Source: a virus. From it: DNA of 47,918 bases. Numbering within the stretch: the stretch's first letter is position 1; each line of letters starts with the position of its first letter. The stretch lies in IMG/VR virus record IMGVR_UViG_3300006923_000037, positions 1-47,918 of that record; one strand, given 5' to 3'. The translations under genes were made by a program, and so were the position numbers. Under the pieces are notes generated by a model. That model had not been told where the DNA came from, searched no databases, and saw only the letters and a list, made by a program, of their open reading frames with translations. This document shows positions 1 through 6,193 of the stretch, one piece after another.

Positions 1-98
1 AGTACTTCCTTTAAACCCTGAAGGTGTGAAGCAGGACTGGCATTTTGAGTCCATTCTCCTAAGAGAAACTTTCTTGTCATGTTCATAAGATTGGGCAT
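1..98 (-). CDS. Partial CDS, N-terminus of a hypothetical protein (runs off the left edge)
   Basis: An open frame starts at an ATG at 98-96 and runs to the window edge without a stop, giving 32 residues that begin MPNLMNMTRKFLLGEW. The start lies 3 nt after the TAA of the upstream basic protein gene (102-488), the same tight spacing seen throughout this minus-strand operon, which supports a real gene. Two further in-frame ATGs (residues 5 and 7) are alternative starts. The fragment is too short to assign a family. Confidence 0.6.
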   Translation of the reverse strand, partial: MPNLMNMTRKFLLGEWTQNASPASHLQGLKEV

Positions 99-101
99 TA
101 T

Positions 102-488
102 TTATTCTTCACTCTCGACCTTTTTCGCAGTGGTCTTCTTAGCGACTTTCTTAGCGGCTTTGTTAGTTGTTTTAGTTTTTGTTTCTTCATCTAATCTGCG
201 AGCACTAGTGATTAGTGTCTCTCTCTCCTTTAATTCTTCTTCTGATTTCTGAATTTGCTGTCTAATTCTTTCTCGCTGGGCCTTATTGATTCTTTCTTCT
301 CTTTCTGTTTCAGCAGTTTCAGTATCCTCAACTGCTTGTTCAATTTGTACAGCTTTTACTGTTTCGTTGCTTTGAGCAGGTGTTTCAGCGACTACTGGTT
401 GTAGCCTAGCTTGTTTAGCTTGTTCTGCTGCTTGTTGCGCAGCAAGTCTTGCTGCCTTTCTTTCTCTTCTTTTTCTTGGACTAGCCAT
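102..488 (-). CDS. Lys/Ala-rich basic coiled-coil protein (hypothetical)
   Basis: The 128-aa product has a basic Arg/Lys/Ala-rich N-terminus (MASPRKRRERKAARLAAQQA), a central Glu/Gln/Arg-rich stretch (about residues 55-100) with heptad-like character, and an H1-histone-like tail of repeated Ala-Lys-Lys (about residues 105-125). Such composition suits nucleic-acid or scaffold binding, but no family is recognised. The ATG at 488 has a clear AAGGAG Shine-Dalgarno site about 8 nt upstream. The element ACTATTTATA (514-523) sits 25 nt before the start and probably makes this the first gene of its own late transcript. The next gene starts 3 nt downstream. A DNA-condensing or internal head protein is possible but is inference only. 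Confidence 0.75.
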   Translation of the reverse strand: MASPRKRRERKAARLAAQQAAEQAKQARLQPVVAETPAQSNETVKAVQIEQAVEDTETAETEREERINKAQRERIRQQIQKSEEELKERETLITSARRLDEETKTKTTNKAAKKVAKKTTAKKVESEE

Positions 489-513
489 AATTAACTCCTT
501 TTAGGTCTAATAC

Positions 514-523
514 TATAAATAGT
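514..523 (-). promoter_or_regulatory. Candidate phage late promoter element (ACTATTTATA)
   Basis: ACTATTTATA reads in the direction of the basic-protein gene and ends 25 nt before its ATG, inside a 77-nt intergenic gap. It is one of eight near-identical elements in the window, each placed upstream of a gene and oriented with it. It resembles the T4 late octamer TATAAATA except at the two central bases. Confidence 0.6.
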
Positions 524-565
524 TTGTTTTTTCGTTTATGGTATCAAATATTAAGGATTGGCTGC

Positions 566-1450
566 TCATGTGGCTGAAACAATGGTCGCGACTTGATCTT
601 CAGTCGAGGGAGATCCGCTGGGTGGATCTACCTCTATACCTGCAAGTTCTGTTTTAATAGCTGTTTTAATAGCTGTCGTTTTTGTCAAATAGGACAACTC
701 TTCTAGTTTATTAGATATTTGAGTCAAAATAGCCTCGCTAAATGATAAGCTTGCCTTAATATCGTGATAAATTATTTTTCTATCTTTATTTCTAATAACT
801 TCTTGTAGTTTTACTTTGGTGTGTTTTGAATTGATTGTTGCCTCTGTTAGACTATGCTTGAGCTTATATATTTCTGGTTGTCTATCTTTTAGTTTGATAC
901 CTTCTTTCACTTCTCTAATATCTCTATCTTCTCTTGCATAAATACTTTCAGATTTTCTAATATTGGAAGATATTTTAGAAGATCCAACAAAGGGGATTGC
1001 TCTTCTTAAAGAAGTAGCTGATTCATGATTTACCAATTTGTGTGTATTTATTATAAAATTTGATTCTAATAGTGGGGGCTTATCTCCTTTATCAAACGGT
1101 TCTGGTTCAGTTATAATTAATTCTCTAGTGATAGTAGTTTCATTACCAGCGTTGTCTGAAGCAATATACGAGATAGTTTCTGGACCAATTATAGAAGTAT
1201 CAATATACTCCGGGAAAATTGATACTGAAACTACACCATCAACTGCATCCAATGCTGTAGCACCGGGATCATTCCAAGTTGAGTTTTGCTCTATTATTTC
1301 TGGATTATTACCATTAAGAGTTATTATTGGACCGTCTTCATCCGGTGGGATCACAGTATGTATCACCTCTAAAACTAATCCGTCTTGGTATGATAAACTT
1401 GGTGAATGAGTTACTTCTAAAACTAACCCGTCTTTTGTGCCTTGGTTCAT
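566..1450 (-). CDS. Ig-like (DUF5011-type) domain virion-associated protein
   Basis: The product is 294 aa. Residues about 38-115 match the bacterial Ig-like fold family DUF5011 (HYR/Cry22Aa-like): the pattern ITLNGNNP..., WNDPGATALDAVDGVVSV and YIASDNAGN is characteristic. These domains are common surface decorations of phage tails and heads. The N-terminus contains a short duplication, DGLVLEV(T/I)H, twice within about 30 residues. The C-terminal half is charged and helical (KLKDRQPEIYKLKHSLTEA) with no recognised domain. The ATG at 1450 has an AGGA site about 10 nt upstream. The gene lies 24 nt after a concanavalin-like protein gene, so both are probably displayed on the virion and bind a surface. 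Function is inferred from domain type and context. Confidence 0.75.
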   Translation of the reverse strand: MNQGTKDGLVLEVTHSPSLSYQDGLVLEVIHTVIPPDEDGPIITLNGNNPEIIEQNSTWNDPGATALDAVDGVVSVSIFPEYIDTSIIGPETISYIASDNAGNETTITRELIITEPEPFDKGDKPPLLESNFIINTHKLVNHESATSLRRAIPFVGSSKISSNIRKSESIYAREDRDIREVKEGIKLKDRQPEIYKLKHSLTEATINSKHTKVKLQEVIRNKDRKIIYHDIKASLSFSEAILTQISNKLEELSYLTKTTAIKTAIKTELAGIEVDPPSGSPSTEDQVATIVSAT

Positions 1451-1474
1451 ATTTTAAAATCCTAGTTTTTATTT

Positions 1475-2587
1475 TTAGTTTGGATCATCATCGATTAGAA
1501 AAGCTCCGTTAATTGCAACAGGTGTTTGATGAACCGCGTTTTGGGTAAATCCTGGATTTCCCACGATTGTATCAATTTCTGTAGAGGTTAATAATATATT
1601 TGTAAATTTGCCAGTACTTTGTAGAGAGGTGTATGTTGGCGCCTGTAAACCATTGACGCCATTGTTAACAGTTAGGTAAGAGGTTAATCTATTCAGATTT
1701 CCAGAACCTAGATTATAGGATATCTGATTAATCGCTATAACCTCGTCAAATGTCTCTACTGGAATATATAAAACTACCAAATCATTAGAACTAGTAGTTG
1801 TTTTCAAATAATTGTTGTCACCAACCTCATAAAGATCTTCGCCAGTAGCATCATTTCCATCCTTGTCTGTCCACCCGATGTTAAGTGTCGATGCGCCTGG
1901 TGCTGCCTTTAATCCGTGAATATATAACTCTCTGTCGCCATCGTCAGATGCATCATTATAAACAAAGATGTGATCGTAGTATGTCTCATCTGATGCTGGA
2001 CTGCTGGGAGAACTAAATTCTATTGCTGAAATAGTATCGCCGCCAGTGCTGGGATCCCAAATTAGGAGCCCAGGCATGCCTGACGAGCATAATTGACCAT
2101 TATAATATATTTCAGTGATGGCGCCACCGTCTATCTTTATGGATATTCTGTGCCATACATCTTGTGTTAACAAGGCTATTGGATCTAATTGAGTTATTGT
2201 ACCATTAACATCTTTGATGTTTAATTGGGCAGTTGTAGTTTTCCCAGAACCGTTTTTATCAGTTGTTAAATAACACCCACCAAATTTAAAGAAATCTCCG
2301 CTGTGGTCATTCCAAAATTTACCTGTAAATTTCACATAAAATGAAATCCATCCGCCAGAGTGAATCTCAAAAAGTGACGGCTGTCCTGGTATATACGGAG
2401 TTTGAAAAGTTGTAGACCATTGCATTATTTTTAAACATCTTTCTCCGCCCCCAGTTCCGTTTAGTGGCTGCGCTGAGTCTAGATGCGAGGTATCAACAAA
2501 CGCAGAATTAGAAGATATCCACCCTGCATCTAAATAACTTTGCGTTGGAGCATTTATCTCCCATCCCCACGACCATACTAATGCCAT
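1475..2587 (-). CDS. Concanavalin A-like/LamG-like virion protein
   Basis: The 370-aa product has a beta-rich N-terminal domain (about residues 1-210) with the hallmarks of the ConA-like lectin/glucanase fold: GGWISFYVKFTG, a DVWHRISIKIDGG strand followed by ITEIYYNGQLC, and a closing YYDHIFVYND. This layout matches LamG/polysaccharide-lyase-like jelly rolls of phage structural proteins. The C-terminal part (about 215-370) is another beta-rich region with a strand such as LVVLYIPVETFDEV, possibly a second jelly roll. The ATG at 2587 has an AAGGAG site about 9 nt upstream. The neighbours are an HExxH peptidase upstream and an Ig-like protein downstream. Carbohydrate binding on the virion surface is likely; no catalytic residues can be assigned. 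Confidence 0.75.
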   Translation of the reverse strand: MALVWSWGWEINAPTQSYLDAGWISSNSAFVDTSHLDSAQPLNGTGGGERCLKIMQWSTTFQTPYIPGQPSLFEIHSGGWISFYVKFTGKFWNDHSGDFFKFGGCYLTTDKNGSGKTTTAQLNIKDVNGTITQLDPIALLTQDVWHRISIKIDGGAITEIYYNGQLCSSGMPGLLIWDPSTGGDTISAIEFSSPSSPASDETYYDHIFVYNDASDDGDRELYIHGLKAAPGASTLNIGWTDKDGNDATGEDLYEVGDNNYLKTTTSSNDLVVLYIPVETFDEVIAINQISYNLGSGNLNRLTSYLTVNNGVNGLQAPTYTSLQSTGKFTNILLTSTEIDTIVGNPGFTQNAVHQTPVAINGAFLIDDDPN

Positions 2588-2600
2588 TTTATATTTCTCC

Positions 2601-3086
2601 TTATCTAAGTAGTCTCTTCAATAGCCTATCATACAACCTGTCGCCTCTTCTGTTAAAGGCTTCTTGTAAACCTGTTGTTTTTTTCCTGTCTTCGAACTCT
2701 CGAAATATCATACAACCTTCTGTATATGCTTCTTTCTCCATTAAATTGAGATGCTCATCTTTCTGAGCGTATCCTTCACCCATTTCCATATCTCTACTGA
2801 ACTCTCCACGTTCATTCTGTACGTGATGTACGAGTTCGTGGGATATTGACTTTAAAATATCTTTTGGATGACGGTTTGTCACAAACACAGTAATGCTGCT
2901 GGATGCTGGATCATAATATGCTGTTTTCCCCAACATGTTTGATGCATTTTCAGCATCGTCTTGAAACGTTATATTCGAGGGATAATTTGAAAAGCCCATC
3001 TTTTCTTTTGCGAAAGGGCAGAACTCTTTTAGTAGTTCTTGTAATTCCTCGAATCTTTGCATATGTGAGTTATTTGTTATTTTCAT
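2601..3086 (-). CDS. HExxH zinc metallopeptidase (virion- or prohead-associated?)
   Basis: The 161-aa product carries the zinc motif HELVHH (residues 83-88), preceded by the helix DILKSIS, and a downstream MEKEAY stretch (about 116-121) whose Glu is a candidate third zinc ligand. This is the minimal layout of a small gluzincin-type peptidase. The C-terminus (RGDRLYDRLLKRLL, 147-160) resembles the C-terminus of the adjacent upstream gene product, which suggests a shared docking tail. The start overlaps the upstream stop as ATGA. A peptidase next to structural genes could act in prohead maturation or on host surface proteins; the sequence does not decide which. Confidence 0.8.
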   Translation of the reverse strand: MKITNNSHMQRFEELQELLKEFCPFAKEKMGFSNYPSNITFQDDAENASNMLGKTAYYDPASSSITVFVTNRHPKDILKSISHELVHHVQNERGEFSRDMEMGEGYAQKDEHLNLMEKEAYTEGCMIFREFEDRKKTTGLQEAFNRRGDRLYDRLLKRLLR

Positions 3087-3628
3087 TGGTTGTTTAATCT
3101 TTTCATTAACTTATTATATATTTCTTCATCTCTTTCTTTTTGATGAGATTCATGAAGGCGAGGTTGTGATGTGTTTTTCTTGGATTCTTCTTGCGCGCCC
3201 TGGTCCGATGCCTCTACTTCCTCTGTATCGTCGTCCTCGGGGGATTCCTCTGTCGGCTCCTGATCTTCTGAATTTTCCCCTGTTAATAGATCTCTTAATA
3301 AGGTTACTCCAGTTTCCAAAGCTTTTCGCGTGTCGCCGGGTGTTGCTTTTACCTTTTTTGCAACCACTCGAATCTTATCTGAAACTTCAAGTCCTTCCAC
3401 TTGTTTCTTTGCTTCTTCTGATGATGCACCATTTTCCTCAAAATGTTTTTTTGCATGCATCTCTAAAAAAGCTTCTATGGGGTCTTTTTTTGATGATGTT
3501 AATCCTTTCACTCTTTTAAAAGCAGGAGATATTTTATTAAAGAAATCTTTAATTCTTCCCTCTTCAAGTTCGTCTGTTCTTGCTTCTATGCTTTCTCTGA
3601 GAAGTTTTTTAAAATCTTGGTTATTCAT
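3083..3628 (-). CDS. Acidic hypothetical protein with conserved-looking terminal helices
   Basis: The 181-aa product starts MNNQDFKKLLRESIEARTDELEEG, an amphipathic helix of a type seen at the N-termini of several phage virion proteins. It has a helical middle (about 25-115) and then a very acidic, probably disordered linker (about 116-150, rich in Glu, Asp, Ser). It ends with RDEEIYNKLMKRLNNQ (166-181), similar to the tail of the downstream peptidase. The gene overlaps both neighbours by ATGA junctions. The architecture, two terminal recognition helices around an acidic linker, suits a scaffold or adaptor, but no family is recognised. Confidence 0.75.
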   Translation of the reverse strand: MNNQDFKKLLRESIEARTDELEEGRIKDFFNKISPAFKRVKGLTSSKKDPIEAFLEMHAKKHFEENGASSEEAKKQVEGLEVSDKIRVVAKKVKATPGDTRKALETGVTLLRDLLTGENSEDQEPTEESPEDDDTEEVEASDQGAQEESKKNTSQPRLHESHQKERDEEIYNKLMKRLNNQ

Positions 3629-3849
3629 GCTTCTTGTTCCTTAATACGCAGTACCTCTAATAAATAGTCTCTAGTAACTTTATCTTCGAATAGATAGATC
3701 GTTGCTGCTGGTAATAATTTGTTAGCCATTTTAGCATCGTATATTTTTAGAATAACTCCTGCTCCAAACTTATCCTTTATAAGAGGTTTTGTATATACTA
3801 TATCTCCCACTTTAAACTTTTCTTTTAATTCTTCTCCGATTAATTTCAT
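3625..3849 (-). CDS. Small SH3/KOW-like hypothetical protein
   Basis: The 74-aa product has the pattern KVGDIVYTKP...GAGVILKIYD...IYLFEDKVTRDYLLEVLRI, typical of a small SH3-like or KOW-like beta barrel. Such barrels bind proteins or nucleic acid; nothing more specific can be said. It overlaps the YkuK-like gene upstream and the acidic protein gene downstream by ATGA junctions, so all three are probably translationally coupled. Confidence 0.7.
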   Translation of the reverse strand: MKLIGEELKEKFKVGDIVYTKPLIKDKFGAGVILKIYDAKMANKLLPAATIYLFEDKVTRDYLLEVLRIKEQEA

Positions 3850-4307
3850 TTGGAGTGTTTATCCGCAACTGAAGAAGACGCCCAAGATTCGGGTTTGAGT
3901 TTATATTTAAATCCAGAGCCTCTGGTATACCCAACTAGCATATTAACAAACTTGTTGGTATATGCACCTTCTTTTGGGTTAATATCCAGATGTAACTCAA
4001 TGTTAATGTCTGGTATTTCTTCTGTAAGCAAATTTCCAAGTTCTATTGTCATTTCTACTTCGTGAAGAACACGAAGCATTATAGTTGGAAATTTATCTGC
4101 AAGTTTACTGTTTCGTTTGTAAAAGTAAATGCCGCCCGCTTGTTCTCTTGCTCCGTGTAAACAGATGCTGCTAGCAAACACACAGTCTGTCCTGCTTTTT
4201 TGGCTATCACACCCAATATATACATTAGCACCCTTTTTAGAATATTCTTTAGTGATACTAACAACTTCTTCAAATGATATCTTTTTCCCATTTCCAGTTA
4301 ACCACAT
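3846..4307 (-). CDS. YkuK/DUF458-family RNase H-like protein
   Basis: The 153-aa product fits the predicted RNase H-like family typified by Bacillus YkuK (DUF458). It has an N-terminal strand with an invariant-type aspartate (VYIGCDSQKS, about residues 29-38), a central LHLDINP strand with a second acidic residue (about 108-114), and a C-terminal signature, KPESWASSSVADKHSK (about 138-153), almost the same as the family's KPxSxAxSSVADKHT ending. The length also fits. By family, the fold suggests a metal-dependent nuclease, though the biological role of YkuK proteins is not established. Here it sits in a coupled operon, 2 nt after the upstream stop. Assignment to the family is confident; activity is not. 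Confidence 0.85.
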   Translation of the reverse strand: MWLTGNGKKISFEEVVSITKEYSKKGANVYIGCDSQKSRTDCVFASSICLHGAREQAGGIYFYKRNSKLADKFPTIMLRVLHEVEMTIELGNLLTEEIPDINIELHLDINPKEGAYTNKFVNMLVGYTRGSGFKYKLKPESWASSSVADKHSK

Positions 4308-4309
4308 CT

Positions 4310-4657
4310 TTATTCTTCATAAGGATTAAAATCCCGAGAATCTACATGCTTTACGCCTTGGGTTTTCATTGCATCTAACATTTGGTGAGTATATTGTACT
4401 TGCTGTGAAATGTTTGGCAGCACAGTAGTCATTATATATTCTAGTTGAATTTCTGAAACATTTCCTGCTTGGTAATCAGCTACAATATCTCTTTGTAGTT
4501 GCTGAAGAAGTTGGTATGTTTGGCTGCTATATTTATCAAACTTAGTTATGTCTTGTTTTATTTCGGCTGCCTGGGCATCACCGTATTGAGGATATCTTTC
4601 AGATAAGAGTTCCTGGTTTGCCTCAATAACTAATTCTTTAATTTGTTTTTTGTTCAT
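4310..4657 (-). CDS. Small helical hypothetical protein
   Basis: The 115-aa product starts MNKKQIKELVIEANQELL. The ATG at 4657 is preceded by a perfect GGAGG site with 5 nt spacing, so it is preferred over a TTG five codons upstream. The protein is almost entirely helical and Gln-rich (TYQLLQQLQRDIVADYQAG, then LPNISQQVQYTHQMLDAM) and is probably a coiled coil. The N-terminal helix resembles those of other virion-associated proteins in this operon. The gene ends 2 nt before the YkuK-like gene. No family is recognised. Confidence 0.75.
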   Translation of the reverse strand: MNKKQIKELVIEANQELLSERYPQYGDAQAAEIKQDITKFDKYSSQTYQLLQQLQRDIVADYQAGNVSEIQLEYIMTTVLPNISQQVQYTHQMLDAMKTQGVKHVDSRDFNPYEE

Positions 4658-4685
4658 TTGGGCCTCCAACAATAACTAGTCTTGT

Positions 4686-5009
4686 TTAGTTATAACCTAT
4701 CTGTTTAATATATTTTAAAGGAATCTCTGCATAGCCTCGTGGTATATTATCTGAAACTATTTTAACATATCCTTCTTCATCTGGAGCATCTGTTATTAAT
4801 ACCTCCATTCCTGTATAAATTCTTATCATTTTCTTGGTTGTATTATCCATAATCCATATTTCTTTTAAATCATCTGGTAAAATAATAATTTGATATGGAA
4901 TCGGAGGATCCGTCCCATCATTCATTGTTAAAACGTCTTTATAGAGTATTTCAACGTATTGTAATATAAAGTTCTGAATTTCTGGCTTTATTTTTGTACT
5001 CAAAATCAA
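4686..5009 (-). CDS. Hypothetical protein with a UUG start
   Basis: The 107-aa product has a helical N-terminus (EIQNFILQYVEILYKDVL) followed by a beta-rich C-terminal part (KKMIRIYTGMEVLITDAPDEEGYVKIVSDNIPRGYAEIP) that resembles a small SH3-like barrel. The start is TTG: AGGAGG lies 4 nt before the TTG at 5009 and 10 nt before another TTG at 5003, so either may be used. The region just upstream encodes a 20-codon frame that overlaps this start as TTGA. A -1 shift at its end would join the two into one longer protein. Confidence 0.65.
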   Translation of the reverse strand: MILSTKIKPEIQNFILQYVEILYKDVLTMNDGTDPPIPYQIIILPDDLKEIWIMDNTTKKMIRIYTGMEVLITDAPDEEGYVKIVSDNIPRGYAEIPLKYIKQIGYN

Positions 5010-5068
5010 GGCGCCTCCTCGACAAAGTAAGTAGGAGAAGGTGCATCGAATAGAGTTATTTTATCCAT
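5006..5068 (-). CDS. 20-codon coupled mini-gene or frameshifted N-terminus of the next gene
   Basis: An ATG at 5068-5066 overlaps the stop of the upstream gene as TAATG and opens a 20-residue frame starting MDKITLFDAPSPTYF. It ends with a TGA (5008-5006) that overlaps the next gene's TTG start as TTGA. The two overlaps make it look translated. Its last codons contain the AGGAGG site of the next gene. It may be a true mini-protein, a coupling leader, or the displaced N-terminus of the next protein after a -1 shift (programmed or an assembly error). Confidence 0.45.
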   Translation of the reverse strand: MDKITLFDAPSPTYFVEEAP

Positions 5069-5286
5069 TAAATGATTTCTGCTCTTCTTGTCGCCTCGTC
5101 TAGAGCCTCAATATGAGTCTCATAATACTCTGAAATTTCTTTATTACGATATTTCTTGTAATACCACTTTCCCTTATTAGGGCCTATCTTAACTTTTTTA
5201 ACAACCAATTTTGGTTCTAAGTTAAGACTTTCAAAGTGATTTGCGTTTTTGTATTTCCAGCTAGGGTATGTATCTTTTTCTTCCAT
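5068..5286 (-). CDS. Small basic hypothetical protein (possibly leaderless)
   Basis: The 72-aa product starts MEEKDTYPSWKYKNANHF and contains KIGPNKGKWYYKKYRNKEISEYYETHIEALDEATRRAE, a Tyr/Lys-rich beta-hairpin-plus-helix layout that suggests a small nucleic-acid-binding protein, without a known family. An earlier in-frame ATG at 5304 lies between the -35 and -10 boxes of a strong sigma70 promoter, so it cannot be used from that promoter. The ATG at 5286 coincides with the expected transcription start. No Shine-Dalgarno site precedes it, so the mRNA may be leaderless. Its stop overlaps the 20-codon frame downstream. Confidence 0.65.
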   Translation of the reverse strand: MEEKDTYPSWKYKNANHFESLNLEPKLVVKKVKIGPNKGKWYYKKYRNKEISEYYETHIEALDEATRRAEII

Positions 5287-5292
5287 GTATAT

Positions 5293-5321
5293 AATATAAC
5301 ACATATATTGTAAAAAGTCAA
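5293..5321 (-). promoter_or_regulatory. Sigma70-type promoter
   Basis: TTGACT (5321-5316) and TATATT (5298-5293) are separated by 17 nt on the minus strand, each one mismatch from consensus. Transcription would start at about 5286, on or beside the ATG of the small basic protein. This is one of three near-consensus host-type promoters in the window. Confidence 0.75.
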
Positions 5322-5346
5322 GAAAATAAACATATTTTCAATAAAA

Positions 5347-5642
5347 TGGTGGAGGTGACAGGACTCGAACCTGCAATCTTCTGCATGCCTACTAACTATA
5401 AATTTCTTTACCAACATTGTTGTTTGTAGTCTGGACTTTCTCTCAACCATATCATAATGACTTAGGCTATTCCCGTCAAGTCTCTACACCTGCCTTATAT
5501 AAGGATTGGCTCGGGATTGCCATCAGCTTCATCTGTTAAGGTTTCCCCGAATTTGAGAATATATGCAACATAACATTTCTATTATGAGGCTCGCATTTTA
5601 GTTGGTTTAAGGCAGATGCTTCCCCGATTAAGCTACACCCCC
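5347..5642 (-). tRNA. tRNA-Ala(UGC), split by a group I intron
   Basis: The 5' exon is 5642-5609 and the 3' exon 5388-5347. Joined, they give a 76-nt tRNA with encoded CCA. The acceptor GGGGGUG pairs with CACCUCC and includes the G3-U70 wobble recognised by alanyl-tRNA synthetase, and the discriminator is A73. The D stem is GCUU/AAGC. The anticodon stem UCUGC/GCAGA encloses loop CUUGCAU, giving anticodon UGC. The variable loop is AGAUU, and the T stem GCAGG/CCUGU encloses UUCGAGU. The intron lies between U34 and G35 of the anticodon. Without the intron the gene is intact and should be functional; it would read GCA and related alanine codons. A late-promoter-like element (5662-5671) lies 19 nt upstream. 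Confidence 0.95.
5389..5608 (-). other. Group I intron (IC3-like), 220 nt, in the tRNA-Ala anticodon loop
   Basis: The 5' exon ends in U and the intron ends in G, as group I splicing needs. The internal guide AUGCGAG (5596-5590) pairs GAG with the exon's CUU (P1, with the U-G wobble at the splice site) and AUGC with the 3' exon's GCAU (P10), which fixes both splice sites. P3 is AUUCUC (5560-5555)/GGGAAU (5474-5469). P4 is UCGGG (5550-5546)/CCCGA (5515-5511). P7 is GACU (5482-5479)/AGUC (5437-5434). Hairpins CAUAA/UUAUG (P2), CCUUA/UAAGG (5504-5493) and CAAC/GUUG (P9) are also present. Core strings such as GUGUAGAGACU..GACGGG and GGCAAUCCCGAGCC resemble bacterial tRNA introns (Anabaena tRNA-Leu, Azoarcus tRNA-Ile) as I recall them. 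It encodes no protein. Confidence 0.93.
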
Positions 5643-5650
5643 TTTAAGTG

Positions 5651-6193
5651 TCAAGCTTGTTTATAAATAGTGTTAATAAAACCAGAAACATATAAATTAA
5701 TTTTTTCTTCTATTAGCATTTTATAACGACTATGAATATATCCATGGTGAGTTGGACATAGTGGTACCAAATTGCTTGGTATATTATTGTGATGGTTTAA
5801 ATCATAATGATGTACCGCTACAATTAAATTTTCTTTACATATTATACATTCTTTTTTATGATATTTGAAACATATAGCTCTATAGTGTTTTGTTGTATCA
5901 TAATGAAAAGGTTGTATTTCTTTAATGCCTCCTATTTTTTGTGATATATCCTTACACTTTCTTTCACAAAAGAAAAGGCCACTTTTTGACGCTCTTTTTT
6001 TAGATTCAGACTTGTAAAATAATTTATCACAGTTTGCGCATTTAACATTTGGTTCTTTTAATTTTTTGTTTTTACTTCTCCATTCTCCAAAACATTTTCT
6101 TCCACAATATTTTCCATAACCTCTCCTCGCTTCTTTTAATAATACTTCAAATTCTTTTTCACAATTTTGGCATTTTTTAATCATTGTTAGCAT
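5651..6193 (-). CDS. HNH homing-type endonuclease
   Basis: The 180-aa product has two N-terminal Cys-pair modules (CQNCEKEF...YCGRKC and CANCDKLF...FCERKC, about residues 8-80), likely zinc-binding DNA-recognition units. The C-terminal HNH nuclease contains CIICKEN, VHHYDLNHHNNIPSNLVPLC and THHGYIHS (about 115-155): the first His pair, central Asn and final His match the beta-beta-alpha-metal active site. The architecture is that of free-standing phage homing endonucleases. The gene ends 8 nt before the intron-containing tRNA on the same strand. It may therefore cut intronless tRNA-Ala genes and drive spread of the intron and itself. A second in-frame ATG at 6184 is an alternative start; neither has a strong ribosome site. 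ACTATTTATA lies 26 nt upstream. Confidence 0.85.
   Translation of the reverse strand: MLTMIKKCQNCEKEFEVLLKEARRGYGKYCGRKCFGEWRSKNKKLKEPNVKCANCDKLFYKSESKKRASKSGLFFCERKCKDISQKIGGIKEIQPFHYDTTKHYRAICFKYHKKECIICKENLIVAVHHYDLNHHNNIPSNLVPLCPTHHGYIHSRYKMLIEEKINLYVSGFINTIYKQA
5662..5671 (-). promoter_or_regulatory. Candidate late promoter element for the tRNA-Ala/intron
   Basis: ACTATTTATA on the minus strand lies inside the last codons of the HNH gene and ends 19 nt before the first base of the tRNA. It has the orientation and spacing of the other seven elements, so the tRNA may have its own late start. Confidence 0.5.

Noticed and set aside
1038-1409. A 123-codon plus-strand frame inside the Ig-like protein gene
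   Set aside because: It is antisense to a recognised domain and reads as low-complexity Ser/Ile/Val sequence.
5217-5450. A 77-codon minus-strand frame across the tRNA 3' exon and intron
   Set aside because: It runs through the intron core and the tRNA exon, which are fully explained as RNA, and its protein has no gene-like features.
5630-5655. TTGACA on the minus strand just before the tRNA as a promoter
   Set aside because: The position for a -10 box falls inside the tRNA and reads TTAATC, a poor match.
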